Assembly (NCBI GenBank): GCA_028751875.1
Contig: CM054158.1
Coordinates: forward strand, 16,313,371 to 16,377,370
Direction: 5' to 3'
Source: Rapana venosa
Lineage: Eukaryota; Mollusca; Gastropoda; Neogastropoda; Muricidae
DNA: 64,000 nucleotides
The translations under genes were made by a program, and so were the position numbers. Under the pieces are notes generated by a model. That model searched no databases and was not told the origin of the DNA. It saw only the letters and a list, made by a program, of their open reading frames with translations. Below, piece by piece: positions 45,072-56,426 of the stretch; position 1 is the stretch's first letter; every line of letters starts with the position of its first letter.

Positions 45072-45360
45072 AAAGGTAAAGGTAAAGGAGTCCCATAACC
45101 TATAAGGTCGTAGGGGAGCGAGGCGTCAGAGACCTCACTTCTCTAGGGCCAGCATATTGAGGGCGGCGCCCATCTCCTCTCCCTCGCTGCTTTACCTTCC
45201 CTGACCTAAAATGGCAGGTACTTTACAGCTGGTGAACGGGGAACTGTACGGAAGCCAAGCGCGCAAAACGGTCACCCATCCAACTGGTAACCACGCTCGA
45301 CGCTGCTTAACTTGGCTGGGGGAAAGCGAGTGCTCCGACCACTGAGCTATCCCGTCCCCT
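45072..45360 (-). mobile_element. SINE family A, chimeric tRNA/5S-like, best copy
   Basis: Minus strand: AGGGGACGGGATAGCTCAGT then GGTCGGAGCACTCGC (tRNA-like 5' end with A box). Next AAGTTAAGCAGCGTCGAGCG, TGGTTACCAGTTGGATGGGT and GACCG (45314-45269) closely match the region from A box to C box of 5S rRNA. The body follows with TTGCGCGCTTGGCTTCC, GTACAGTTCCCCGTTCACC, GGAGAGGAGATGGGCGCCGC and TGACGCCTCGCTCCCCTACG. The 3' end is ACCTTATAGGTTATGGGACT and a (CTTTAC)n tail. It has no normal tRNA B box. Presumably Pol III-transcribed and LINE-mobilised (inference). Confidence 0.85.
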
Positions 45361-46714
45361 ATATGGATACACAACGATATACCTTTAAGGCTTGGAGGAT
45401 TTCATTGGATTTGGATGATGGTAAGGAAAGGCTGATTATTACGTGGGAGAACAGAATTGCTTTCATATGACTTTGGCTTTGTTTGGTTAAATCAAGGCAT
45501 TGAAGTTGTAAAAAGGTTTATTGACATACTATCGAAGTTGGCTGAAATCTTCAGGACAGGAGTTATCATAATAAAAAACGCAAAACCGAAATACATTTTT
45601 TCAATAGACAGTTCACACAATAAAATTAATTGCATATCAAATTTACGTGTCTATTTATATTGCAGACAAACGAAGGGTATTCATTACCAATTTGGATAAA
45701 AATTTTGGATATTTTTGTTCATTCAAAACGGTAAATTCTTATCCCATTTTAAAGCTTTGATAGTCGATTTGTCTATTTTTCTTGCCAAAACCAAAATATA
45801 ATCAAGATCAATTTAGTCCCAGGAAAAATATTTTTCAGGTATCCATGTCTGTTTAAACTCAGATTGGTTAAAGTCAATAAAAAAATTTTTTATTTTGACA
45901 ATCAAGAGACTGAGCAAATATTTATTTCAAACGTGCATAAAAAGCGAAATGAATGTGTAAGCAAAGTGTGATGTGGAACTTTCTTGCTACATTGTTTTGT
46001 TCAACAGCCTCTCTTACAGGGCCGGTCATTTATGAATAAATCTTAAAATTGGAATCTTGCACGCATTACGTATTTCACCGGGCTTTTAGTTACGAATCGG
46101 ATACAAATTCACATCCACGAAATTAGTCTCTACTGCAAGATATCCAAATATGAAAGCTATGCTCAAATGTCACCAATGAAACAAACGTACCAACCATCAA
46201 CACAGTACACTAGCCCATGAATAACATTTGCCTGATGTCCATTAACTAACGAGAAATGAAGCTACTAAAATCCATGTTATGAGAGCAGTGTTTTCTAAAA
46301 CGGTTTCCCCCCGGCGAGCAGAGAAGAGAGACTGACAGACAGAGAGAGACAGAGACAGAGACAAGAGAACAGAAGAGATAGCAAAGCTACAACACTGCAT
46401 AAGCATCTGGGAGACCCAAGCTCTAGAACACAACCGACATGAATTAAAGATATTTTTGGGTGTAAACCCGTCAAAACAGAAGGGTTTTTCTCACAGAGGG
46501 ACGTATAGAGGAAAACAGAAAGAGAAGTTAAATGAAAACAACCACAAATAAACCATGCTACAATATAGTTAATTTGTGAATTTAACTCTAAACAGCGATA
46601 ACTCTAACAAAAACCCTAATATTAATATCTGTAAAATGCTGCTTGCTTTCTTTATCATTTTTCTTGTCTTTGTTTCTCCCTTGTTTTAGACATTGGTTTT
46701 CTTGCTTTTTCGGT
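45361..46714. other. AT-rich sequence, no recognised gene
   Basis: Identical to 61741-63092 apart from a noisy start. The frame ending near 45699 (EVVKRFIDILSKLAEIFRTG and onward) has ordinary composition but no recognised domain. In copy 2 it fuses artificially with the SINE. Confidence 0.5.
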
Positions 46715-46746
46715 CAAAGTATATTTTTTTCCGTTAATATACTTTG
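46715..46746. other. Perfect 11-bp inverted repeat
   Basis: CAAAGTATATT and AATATACTTTG flank a 10-nt T-rich loop. It could fold as a hairpin. Identical copy at 63093-63124. No flanking motif identifies a function. Confidence 0.9.
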
Positions 46747-46830
46747 AACGCTATTTTTTTCTTCCATCAGTTGATGTGCATCCTTCTGTAGGTCTTCGAT
46801 TTGAAGATTTCTTATCGGATAGTGGGTGTT
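46747..46830 (-). other. Short coiled-coil-like reading frame, unproven
   Basis: The minus strand reads IRNLQIEDLQKDAHQLMEEK then NSVQSILTEKN and stops inside the palindrome. It has heptad-like Leu/Ile spacing and normal composition, unlike the Thr/His repeat upstream. It could be a terminal exon remnant or chance. No splice site is convincing. Confidence 0.15.
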
Positions 46831-46854
46831 GGTACACTGCAGGAGCTTGCGCGT

Positions 46855-47345
46855 TGCGCGCGCGCGCGCGTGAGGGGTGTGTGTGTGTGCGTGTGGTGAA
46901 ATTGTGTGATGCGCGCGCGCCGCGCGTGTGTGTGTGAGCGTAATGTGGTGTGGTGCCTGTGTGTGTGTTGCCGCGCCTGTCTGTGTGTGATTTTGTGTGA
47001 GCGTCTGGTTGCGTGTGTGGTGTGCTTGTCGAGTGTGTGTATGTGTGGTGTGTGCGTGTTGTATGTGTTGTGTGTAACCGCGCGTGCTGTGTGAGAGCGC
47101 GCGTGTGTGTGTGTGTGTGGTGTGTGTGCGTGAGGTGGATAATTGTGTTTCCATACGTGTGTGTGTATGTGAAACTTTTTTCATTCTATGTTATGGCTGC
47201 GGAGCGAGGATTGGTGTTGTGTTTGTATTATCATGTTGTATGTATGTAATGTATGTATGTAATGTCTGTATGTATGTATGTATGTATGTGTGTGGTGTGT
47301 TGTTGTGTGTGTGGTGTAGGTATCGTATGTATTCGTGTACGTATT
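46855..47345. repeat. GT/GC-rich and TATG microsatellite block
   Basis: Interrupted GT and CG-GC alternation (46855-47160), then TATG repeats (47238-47290) and GT. Alternating purine-pyrimidine sequence is capable of Z-DNA. Identical copy at 63233-63723. Confidence 0.9.
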
Positions 47346-47789
47346 AATATTATCCACGAAAATAAAGGAAATTTATTTAAAAAATAAGATAAAATAAAAC
47401 GCTGCAAGCACACACTCATGCACGTGCGTAAGTGCGTATCATGCAATTGTATGTATGTAAGATTGTATGTATGTTGTACGTACGACACGTATGTAATGGT
47501 AGTGTGTCTAAAACGATGTATATATGAATATATGTATGTATGTAGCATGTATGCATATATGTCAATGTGCGTTTTTGTTTATCCTTATCTTGTTGTTATT
47601 GATGCTTCAATTTAAAGCCTATTCATAACAACAACAAAAAACAAACAAAGTCCCTAAAACCCTACTTTATTTTGACTGAAGACTTGGAAATAAACTCCTA
47701 AAGCAACTACCATTAGTAATCCAAAAAAGCAAACTCAACCCCCCAAAAACAGCCAACACGCACGCACCCGAAAACGCGCGGCGTGAGTA
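47346..47789. other. TATG-rich and unique sequence
   Basis: Short TGTA/TATG repeats at 47445-47560. Copy B ends somewhere after 47622, where the window limits the comparison. No gene. Confidence 0.5.
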
Positions 47790-47821
47790 AGTGGTGTGTG
47801 TTGTGAGTGTGTGGTGGTGGT

Positions 47822-47855
<34 letters not shown>

Positions 47856-47915
47856 GTGTGGGTGGTGTGGTGGTGTTGCGGTGCGTGTGCGTGTGTGTGT
47901 GGCGGGGGTGCGCGC
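47790..47915. repeat. GT microsatellite
   Basis: (GT)n with GGT interruptions. Confidence 0.9.
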
Positions 47916-50023
47916 TTCATAATGTTCGTCTTGTAACCTGAAGTGTTTGTATCTGTGTGCAAAATGACATGAAGTAAGCCTTGATTTAATGACTCCACAT
48001 TGTTTGATAAACAGCAAATCCTTTTTTTATTTAATTGCCTCCCATCTACCTCCACCCAACTTCTTCTCATCTCATCTCTCCATCTCCCCATCCCCAAAAA
48101 AGAGGCCAAAACAAACGGCCTGTAATTAATACCATTAGTTGCAGCCCAGCAAGGCCAATTGACTGAAGAAACAAGAAAACAACCAGAAGGAAAAAGGAAA
48201 AAGTACGGTGTTAATTAATGTACGAATAATGGACACAGAAAGACCTCAGTTTGATGTAGTTTTGAAGAGGTAGCTTGCCAAACAAACTCACCGGCTGTTG
48301 TGATATCAACAACTTATAATAGCCCAGAATTGAACTCCAGTTTTTGGTAAAGTGTATGATACAAACATCTCATGGTTTAATAAATAATATCAAAGCACAA
48401 ATGGACTATTCATTTAATCTAGAAAGCAGTTATATCGAAACGAAATTTTGTGGTTACAAACATTGCAAAAATCAAAATATATGGTGTTTTTTTTAAATTA
48501 TAGGGATAAGCACCGAGTTCAACCCCATGCTGAGTTGTTTTTGGGGGTAAGCCTGTAACAAAACAACTCAACTGCTCGCACAAACCATTCAAAAAACCTT
48601 CCCATTGTCTGTTATCTGCAGGAACAGGCTGCTTGCTTCCAATTTTTGGTTTCGAAATGTTTAATAAGACATTCCCATAGGGGTGAAACAACCGAGCTGT
48701 GCCGACATTCTGCCGTTTATGACGATGAAAGTGAAACTGTTGTACCTGAGAATGAAAAAACCACCAGCTGATAACCCTTTACTTCCAGAAAGGGCGCCCG
48801 ACAAGCCCTTATTAGCCAATGAAGATTACAAAACTGCAGGAGCCGTCCGTGATTTGAGTGTGTGATATTTCCCCCAATAATCTTGCTGGGTATTTCATCC
48901 CAACATCGTCAACATGGTGGTCTCTATCGCCAGGGTCGAGTGGACAAAATGAACCACCTCTGTCTCTTTGCTCTGGGCCTTTGTCGACTTTCATTTCGGC
49001 CATTTGTTTCTGTTTCTTCTTGTCCTGATTAACGTGCAGACTTTCTTGCCCTATTCCCCAGGGTCTCCTGTTGGTGCAGATTCTTAAGTTGGAACACCAT
49101 CTTAGATTTCACTCTTAATTTTTGGAATGCAGTTCTGGTACAGTCTGGAGTGTTGACTGCCATCATTGCGGCAGAAGATGTATTTGTGTAGTGTGGCTTG
49201 TAAATTCAGTCCACGATCTTAGCAACTAAAAGGAAGGCGTGGTTTGATTTATGAAATTATTATTGTCATGAATCAGTCTCTGCTTACCGTATGCTTGGAA
49301 ACAAATGTCGTCAGAATGATAACTGATTGAAAGTGGAAATGCAAAAGTCATTAATGATACACAGATCTTACAACAACAACAAAACTTGCATTTCTAATCG
49401 TGCATAGATGCTTCTTTAAGCATAAAGCTTTGCCACTTTCCCTCATCGTCTCTTTCCGTCCACTGTGGTCACTGTGAGAAAGCTGAAAACTAAAGCCATG
49501 GACTGAGTCATAATACCAAGCAGTAACGACATTGGACAAACGACAGATGACGTTGGTAACAAATCCTCATCACTCGTCCTCGTGCTTCTATAATTATTTG
49601 CAACAATTTCCCAATACTCTCCATTGGTATTGTTAAATTTGTTGTTGATACTTTTTTCACACTTGGGAGATTCAGAACTGTTCTATATCACAATCAACTA
49701 AAACAGTCCCATGGGGTATGCATTTCCTGATGATAAACAGCTCAGTGAATTATCTTTAATCTACTTCCCAGAACAGTCATCTAGGTTTCGGAAAAGAATT
49801 ACTACGGGCATGTGTCTTCTGCTTCAGAAGATATGGTAGAGTAGAATGTAGACTCCTAATATTAAAATGCAAAATCCAATAGGTTGTTACTATCATCTTG
49901 TTCTGTAAAAGACTCTCGATACATGATTTCATTTAGTTCCGGTATTTAAACTTATAACCCGCTTGGATGCTTTTTTCAGTACTACAGTCCAAGGTTCAGT
50001 TTTTGACAAAATACCTTTAACAG
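47916..50023. other. No recognised gene
   Basis: Unique-looking sequence. The frame 48812-49003 (minus, 63 residues) has normal composition, but I recognise no domain. No repeats recognised. Confidence 0.45.
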
Positions 50024-50335
50024 TATGGTGGACGGGGTACTCAGTGATCGGAATCGCAGCGAAGGCGTCCGAACGTGTTACCACATTTGGATAGGTGACT
50101 CGTTTGCGCGCCTTGGTTTTTCAGTACAGTCCCCCTGTTCACCCAGCTGTAAATGGGTACCAACCACTCTCTTTAGAGAGGGTAGGGAAGGTAAAGCAGT
50201 GAGGGAGAGGAGATGGCGCCACCACCCTCAAATATGCTGGCCCCTAGAGAAGCTGAGGTCTCCTCTCTGACGCCTCGCTCCCCTCACCCGCTCCCCACCC
50301 TTAATACGTCCTTATAGGTTATTTTTGTAAACCCC
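50024..50335 (+). mobile_element. SINE family A, chimeric tRNA/5S-like, plus strand
   Basis: GTGGACGGGGTACTCAGTGA (worn A box), GCAGCGAAGGCGTCCGAACG, TGTTACCACATTTGGATAGG and TGACT (5S-like core, 50055-50100), then TTGCGCGCCTTGG, GTACAGTCCCCCTGTTCACC, GGAGAGGAGATGGCGCCACC, TGACGCCTCGCTCCCC and GTCCTTATAGGTTATTTTTG. It is the only plus-strand copy and independent of the duplications. Confidence 0.8.
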
Positions 50336-51939
50336 TTCTCACAACTCTTTTATCAGCAGTATGGCAAAATGAGGGAAGGAGCCTAAAACAATAATTCCAT
50401 GCCATCAATTTTAATCTGGAAAGCTGAACTTCTTGCGTTCCTAACTAATCCTGTTTCCAACTTGCCATGGGCCGAGTTGTGAGGGCTATCCCTATCTTTT
50501 ACTTTATTCACTGCAGATTGCCATCTTTTTTTGCTCAGTGAGGAGACCCAAAAATATTTGAAGGTCAACTTCACAAGTTGTTGAACATTCCAATTAACGA
50601 ATTAAATGTAACATCACTGGAGTTGATTATTACCTTTGCTCTCTCTATATACTGATATCCATCCACAATAAGCACTAGCTACATTGTTTCAAATTTCTAG
50701 TAAGTTATTGGAGTTTTTGTTGTTACTGGTGTCGTAGAAGCTTCAATATCACAAATCACACCAGCAAAAACCACACATTGCAATTGATTGCCACCCAAAA
50801 CAAAGAAAACCAAAAAAACATAACACACAAAACCAAAAAAAGTACCCAAAACCATTGACAAGCCAGCGATAGCCCCATCGACCCTCAACCAAACAAAAAA
50901 GAACCTACAAAAAAAAGTAAAACATAACAATACAAAAAAAGTCAACCAAACAACAGCCATAAACAAACCCAAAAAACAAAATGGCGGGGGGGGGGGGACA
51001 TCTATCAACACATCCAAATCGGTAAAGTGGTGTGGCATTCAGAAAGAGCGCCAACCCCCCCTGCCCAGGCGCACTTCACATCACCTCATCCTCTCCTACT
51101 CTTCTCCGGCGGTCGGCCTCTATTGCAAAAAAAATTCTTCCCTCTTGCAAAAATCGATCATCAAAAATATAAAAAGTTAAAATAGAGTGTAAGGTGGGGA
51201 GCGAAAGTATGCCATCCTTGTCTGACACATATTATTGTTCAGAGGAGAAATCTGGCGATGTCCGGGCTATTTCGAAAAGAAGACGGTGTTTAAGACTACC
51301 TATGCAAACAGGTATGCACTATAACTATTTGCAGACTTGAAAACTAACCTGCTGCTTGGCATTGTTATATAATAGATATCCCTGAGGTGCTATCTTTTTC
51401 TTGGCATCTATTGCTCCCCTTATCTTTCCCTTAATGGTAGAAAAGCTATGAGGGTTTTTGCACAGTCCATTAGACCACTTTCTATCAAACGCTTTTTTTA
51501 AAGTCAAGAAATTGGCCAACAGATCTTATTTGGTGTTGTAGATGTTTCACAGTGATAAGAAGCCTACAGTTAAACAATCTGTTCAACTTCCAGAACTGAA
51601 CAAACCAGCTTGGTGAGCTTTTTCATGGTGTTTGAAATGTTGCTTACTACTTCAATTCTTCTCGTGTCCTTCCTTCAAAGAATTGCACTGTTCCACAATC
51701 TAAGTGTTTTTTTTTTTTGGCTTCCCTTTTATTTTATTTTTATGTCAAACTGAAATGTGGAGTCCCCACAGGGATAATTTCTGGTTCCTGTTCCTCTTCA
51801 CTCTCTACAACTGCTAGGGCTGCACTCTCACATAAACATAATAAACCCCATAAATTGTCATCATTTTCTACAACTAAAAACGAAGACACTGACACTACTT
51901 GAACTCAGAACTACACTACTCACGATAACCAACTGACTG
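50336..51939. other. No recognised gene; A/C-rich patch
   Basis: 50740-50985 is rich in CAAA/AAAC words with a G run at 50985-50997. The rest is ordinary sequence. No supported gene. Confidence 0.5.
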
Positions 51940-52500
51940 GATGGGGTAAATTTACAACAGCCTTCAATGTATGCAATACCATTAAAAAATCTCCTTCCCT
52001 CCTGACAAATATGGGTCCAATGCCTTCTAACATATCAAAACTGGATGACTCCTGTTTCCCCGTCCCTACCACATGGAACGACCTCGTCGCCTCTTCCCCT
52101 CCCACTTTCACCCACTCCCTCAGTCAACGACCTCCCTCTTTTTCCCACTTATCATTTCACTAAATTACATCACTATCCTCACTGTCGTTAAAAGAAAGTC
52201 AATTTCGCCAATAACCCCATTTAATTCTTCCAATCTGCCTCAAAACGCACTTAATATATAAAACTCTACTTAGAATTTCCCCTTTATCTGATCCTACTTT
52301 CAATAGCTAACCTTCACCTCCCCTAAGTGTGGTTGTGTGTATAAATTTGATATTAGTTTAATCTTGATATTTGTGGACGGTTTTCCAAGGGAGGTGAATG
52401 ATTTAAGAAAGCAAGCGCTTTGATTGTGTTTTCTCTACAGTGAATCGCGCTTATGTCAATTCCGTTACACAATTCATATTAATAATTCATATTTTTGTTC
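51940..52500 (+). mobile_element. LINE C-terminus and worn 3' tail
   Basis: The plus strand reads FNVCNTIKKSPSLLTNMGPM then SNISKLDDSCFPVPTTWNDL and VASSPPTF, comparable with the GPxTWNELP region of LINE C-termini. A scrap LKTHLIYKTLL follows. About 130 bp downstream lies AAGCGCTTTGATTGTGTTTT with ATCGCGCTTATGTCAATTCC, resembling the shared LINE/SINE 3' tail. It is a very worn copy. Confidence 0.5.
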
Positions 52501-52779
52501 TTCATCTTATTGTCGTGCTTTCTGGGGGTTTTTTGAAACTTGAAGAACACTTAGTATGTTGTCGGGTTTCTTTTTCATTGCAAAAGACCAAGATGCTGCA
52601 TAGTGACCATTAGAATGGATTCTCTTTTTCTTTTCTTCCATGTCTTAATCCCAAGCACTTCTTCTGAGGTCTTCGTTTTTTAGGTGTTAGTGGTTTTTCT
52701 TTTTAATTTTTGAGGATAATGGAAAAACTAAGCGCACTCATGCTCTGGTTTCATCATGTCCCGTGATAAAGATTAAGAG
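52501..52779. other. No recognised feature
   Basis: T-rich unique sequence. Confidence 0.5.
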
Positions 52780-53100
52780 GCATTTTTGTAAATGTTGTAA
52801 TACTGTATTAGTCCCACCGCACGTCAATGCCTTACTCTTCCGAAAAGCAGAACGGTTTTAAACGGTGCGCAAGAAGTTCGGGGTGCTTTCCCTTCCTCGC
52901 ACACGGGACCCCGACTCAAATTAATCGGTTTTAATCTCATCCACCCAAAAGACATTGGGGAGAGTTGAGTCGCACTGATGTTAACATCCCAGAGAAAAAT
53001 ATATCCTCTTTTGACTAGAAATAGAACCCCGGGTCAGCTAGCACAAATACATCACATAGTCACGTCTAACCCACCCAGGCTAGCCCATCCCCATTAACAA
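52780..53100 (-). mobile_element. SINE family B, minus strand
   Basis: Reverse complement: GGGATGGGCTAGCCTGGGTG (A box), GGGGTTCTATTTCTAG (worn B box), GGATGAGATTAAAACCGATT, GGGTCCCGTGTGCGA, GAACTTCTTGCGCACCG, TTTTCGGAAGAGTAAGGCAT and ACATTTACAAAAATGCC. It is colinear with the copies at 31860 and 37950. Confidence 0.8.
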
Positions 53101-53529
53101 GTTTTTGATTTCACATTGGATTAAAGTATGTTATAATTTGTATCGCAATATTCCAGTCTATGCAATTGTTCACTTTTCTACCTATCATAGGTAATAAGCA
53201 TGTAAGGACACATTGTTGGACTAAAAAACTAAAAAAACTTAACTTTCCACCAACGAAACTAAAGCCAAACAGACACATTTATGGTGATCCCCTTTTTCCT
53301 GCCTGGTGGTCACTGTGAGAAAGATGAAAAACGTAAAACTCTGAGAAACGCCATGGACTGGAGACAGTAGACCACAGTAACGCCATGGACAAAGGTTAAA
53401 TAAAAACAGGCAGAGCATGATTAGGGTTGTGAAAAGTGAAACGGTGGTCCAAAAATGTGCATGAAAATGTTGATTAAAAGCATTCTGTATTCACAGAAAG
53501 TAACGGTGCACTCACTTGATTTTTATTTT
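53101..53529. other. No recognised feature
   Basis: Ordinary sequence upstream of the polypyrimidine tract. Confidence 0.5.
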
Positions 53530-55175
53530 GCACTTTTTTTTTATCCTTTTGGTCTTCTTCTCACATTGTCTTTCTTTTTTTCTTTCCTTCTTCTTCTTCT
53601 TTTCTTCTTTATCTCTTTCTTCTCTTCTCTTCCAGTCTTCTTTTTTGTTCTTTGTTCTTTGTTCCTTGTTCTTCTTCTCTTCTTTTCTTCTTCTTTTCTT
53701 CTTCTTCCCTTTCTTCTGGCGTTGGGTGTCTTCTGTCTTCCTGTTGACTTCTTTCTGTCGGACTGTGTCGTTCGTTCGGAGTTGGCTTCGTCGGTGCGGT
53801 TCGAGTCGAGTCGTGGGCATTCCTTCACAATTCTTCTTCACAAATATCTTCTTCTCTTCTTCTTCTTCTATCCTTCTCTTCTTCTTCTTCTCTTCTTTCT
53901 TCATCTTCTTCTTCTTCTGCGTTCTTCTTCTTCTTCTCCATTCTTTCTTCTCTTCTTTCTTCTTCTTCTTCTTCTTGTTCCTATCTTCTTTTTCTTTCTT
54001 CTTCCTCTTTATTCTTTTCTCATTCTTCTTCTATCTTTCTTCTTTACTTTTCCTTCTTTTCTTTAGTCCATCTTTCTCTCTTCAAATTCAAATTTCCTTC
54101 TTCACAAAATTCGTTCTTTTCTTCTTCTTCTTTCTTCTTTTCTTCTGCTTTTCTTCTTTCTCTTCTTCTTCTCTCTTTTCTAACTTCTTCTTCGCATCAT
54201 CTTCTTCTTACTTCTCTTCTGTCTTATCTTTCTTTTTGTCTTTCTTTTTTTCTTGTCGCAATTCGTCTTCTTTCTTTTCTCCTTCTCTTTCTTTCTACTA
54301 TCACATTTCTTCTTCTTTCTCCCTCATTTTCTTCTTCTTTTCTACTTCTTCTGGTTTAATTTGTCTATTTTTCCTTTCTTTACCTTCCCTTTTCATTTCT
54401 TCTTTTCTTCTTCTTTCGTCTTCATATTTTTATTTTTCTTCTTTTCTTCTCTTTTCCTTTTTCCTTTTTCTTTTTTTTTTTTTCTTTTGCTTTTTTTTTC
54501 TCTTTCTTCGCTTTCTTTCTTTTCTCTACTTTTCTTCTTATTCTCTTATTCATTTTTCTCTTTCTTTCTATTTTTTTTCTTTTTTCTTATATTTTTTATT
54601 TTTCACTTCTTTTTCTTCTTTTCGCAATTCTTCTTCTTCTCTTCTTCCTTTTTTCGACTTCATTCTTCGTTTCTCTTTCTTGTTCATCTTGCTTTTTTTT
54701 CCTTTCTTCTTCTTCTATTTCTTTTTTTATCTTCTTCTCTCTTTTTCTTCTCTTCTTTTCGCTTTCTTTCTTCTTCTTTTTTTTCTTCACAATTCTTCTT
54801 CTTTCTTCTCTTCTTCTCTTGCTTCTTCCATTCTTCTTCTTCGTCGTCTTCTTCTTCTTCTTTCTTCTTTCTTTCTTGCTTCTCTTTCTTCTTCCTTCCC
54901 TCCTTCCTTTCGTTCTTCCTTCTTCTTCATTCTTCCTCTCTTTCTTTCTTCTTCTCTATTCTTTTTTCTTTCTTCTATTTCCACACAAGGGGGGGGGGGG
55001 GCTGGGGGGGGGGGTTGGTCGTCTCTTATTCTTCTTCTTTTCTTTTCTTTCTTCCTCTATTCTTTTTCTTTCCTCCCTTACATCTCTTTCCCTTCTTCTT
55101 TTCTCTCTTCTTCTCTTTTTCTCCCTTCTTCAGCTTTTTTTCTTCTCTTTCTTTTTCATTATTTCTCTTCTCTTC
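53530..55175. repeat. 1.6-kb polypyrimidine (TTC-rich) tract
   Basis: Nearly continuous T/C on the plus strand, mostly TTC and TTCTT words, with islands of mixed sequence (53755-53825) and a G-rich insert at 54989-55015. The words CGCAATTC and CACAATTC followed by TTCTTC recur several times (for example 54257, 54623, 54787), so part of it may be an expanded longer unit. The 556-residue Phe/Ser/Leu frame is a translation of the repeat and not a protein. Confidence 0.9.
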
Positions 55176-55899
55176 TCTTTCTATAACATACCGATCACCC
55201 ATTCAAAACAGACTACATCCTACATAATCTACTTTCTCAATCTAATATTCTACTAACCTGTCATACTTCTCAATTTCTACAACTAATACTAATATCTTTC
55301 TTTCTCGTTGCTTTCTTCTGCAATATATTGTGTATATTTATATTCTCTTTTTCTATCATCTATCTTTTCTTTTCCTTTTTCGCGCAATTCTTTCTTTGCA
55401 ATACCTTCTTCGCAATTATTCTTGTAATTTGTATCAAGTAGAAGTTCCACCATTTTTTGGCGGTTGTTACGTTTTCTTCTTTTGGTTTTAGCTTTGCTTT
55501 TCTTATTGTTTTAATTACATCAAGTTTTTTTTTCTTTCTTTTTGGGCAGAATTGTAAAAAGGCCTTTATTTTGTGCCGAATTTAGATTTCCTTATATAAA
55601 AAACCGGCATTAAAAGATTCCAAACAATCAATCAAGTCAACTCTTTCCCTTCTACTTCTCGCTTCGTTTTCTTCTTGTTCTCTCCTTTAGACGAGAATTG
55701 GAAAGAGACAAACAAAAGGCAAGCTGGGATGGCTCTACCGCAAGGGGAACTTATTCTACTAAAGAGTCGATTGGTTCTGACAGAAACAAACCTAAATCAA
55801 TCGATTATCCCATCAGCCCAAACATCGAATCAAACGTATTAAACTGTTCGCGTGAAATTGAAAGACTCGCATACAGACCTGTGCTGCTTGGCTTGAGGT
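55176..55899. other. Pyrimidine-biased, then ordinary sequence
   Basis: T/C richness fades by about 55680. No gene or known repeat recognised. Confidence 0.5.
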
Positions 55900-55913
55900 A
55901 GGGGGGGGGGGGG

Positions 55914-55944
<31 letters not shown>

Positions 55945-56003
55945 AGGGGGGGGGGGGGGGGGGGGATGGGGGGGGGGGGAGGGGGGGGGGGGGGGGGGGG
56001 GGG
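55900..56003. repeat. ~104-bp G tract
   Basis: Almost pure G with five interruptions (A, A, AT, A). The poly-Pro frames on the other strand are spurious. Consistent with G-quadruplex formation, or with inflated consensus of a shorter run. Confidence 0.9.
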
Positions 56004-56426
56004 TCTTTATACAAAACTGGAAACACACAGGACAGCACATAAATAATGGCAGAATTTACCCAAGGCAAGGCAAGGTTGAAAAGGCCCGACAGAGAACGAG
56101 ACGGCCACCCAGCATCCACATTGTGCCGAAATTGCCTGATATCAGCGTTCTGTGAGAGCTACAGGAACTCGTTAAAAAAACCAGCTGAAGACGAACATAC
56201 AGACAGAAACAGACCAGCGGACAGACAGAGAACTGACTGAATGAAAGTGATGGACATTTTTATAATATGAGGGTACCGTAAAAGCACAAAGATGACGCTT
56301 TTTTTTTTTTCATCCAGCCCTTATTTAAAAGGTGAATCAATCAACCAATCATTCAATAAAAACACAAATAAAAATGTCTAAACGGACTAAGATAAAATGT
56401 AAACAATATGCATAAACAAACGAGTA
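56004..56426. other. No recognised feature
   Basis: Short open frame with ordinary composition but no domain that I recognise. Confidence 0.5.

Larger units (their letters stand above)
42290..47622. repeat. Duplication B, copy 1
   Basis: Repeated at 58650-64000 with an offset of 16,378-16,380 bp. The first ~215 bp are only roughly similar. From about 42506 long stretches are identical, broken by clustered differences at about 43550-43660, 43850-43890, 44090-44180, 44535-44710 and 45200-45480. It contains the 5' half of the LINE, the 108-bp tandem array, a family A SINE, an 11-bp palindrome and a GT-rich block. Confidence 0.95.

Noticed and set aside
45269..45314. 5S rRNA gene
   Set aside because: Only about 45 bp of the central region matches. 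The 5' and 3' thirds of 5S are absent and the match sits inside a repeated element.
53516..55186. 556-residue open frame, the longest in the window
   Set aside because: It is Phe/Ser/Leu only, a translation of the polypyrimidine tract. Overlapping long frames exist in the other two frames too.
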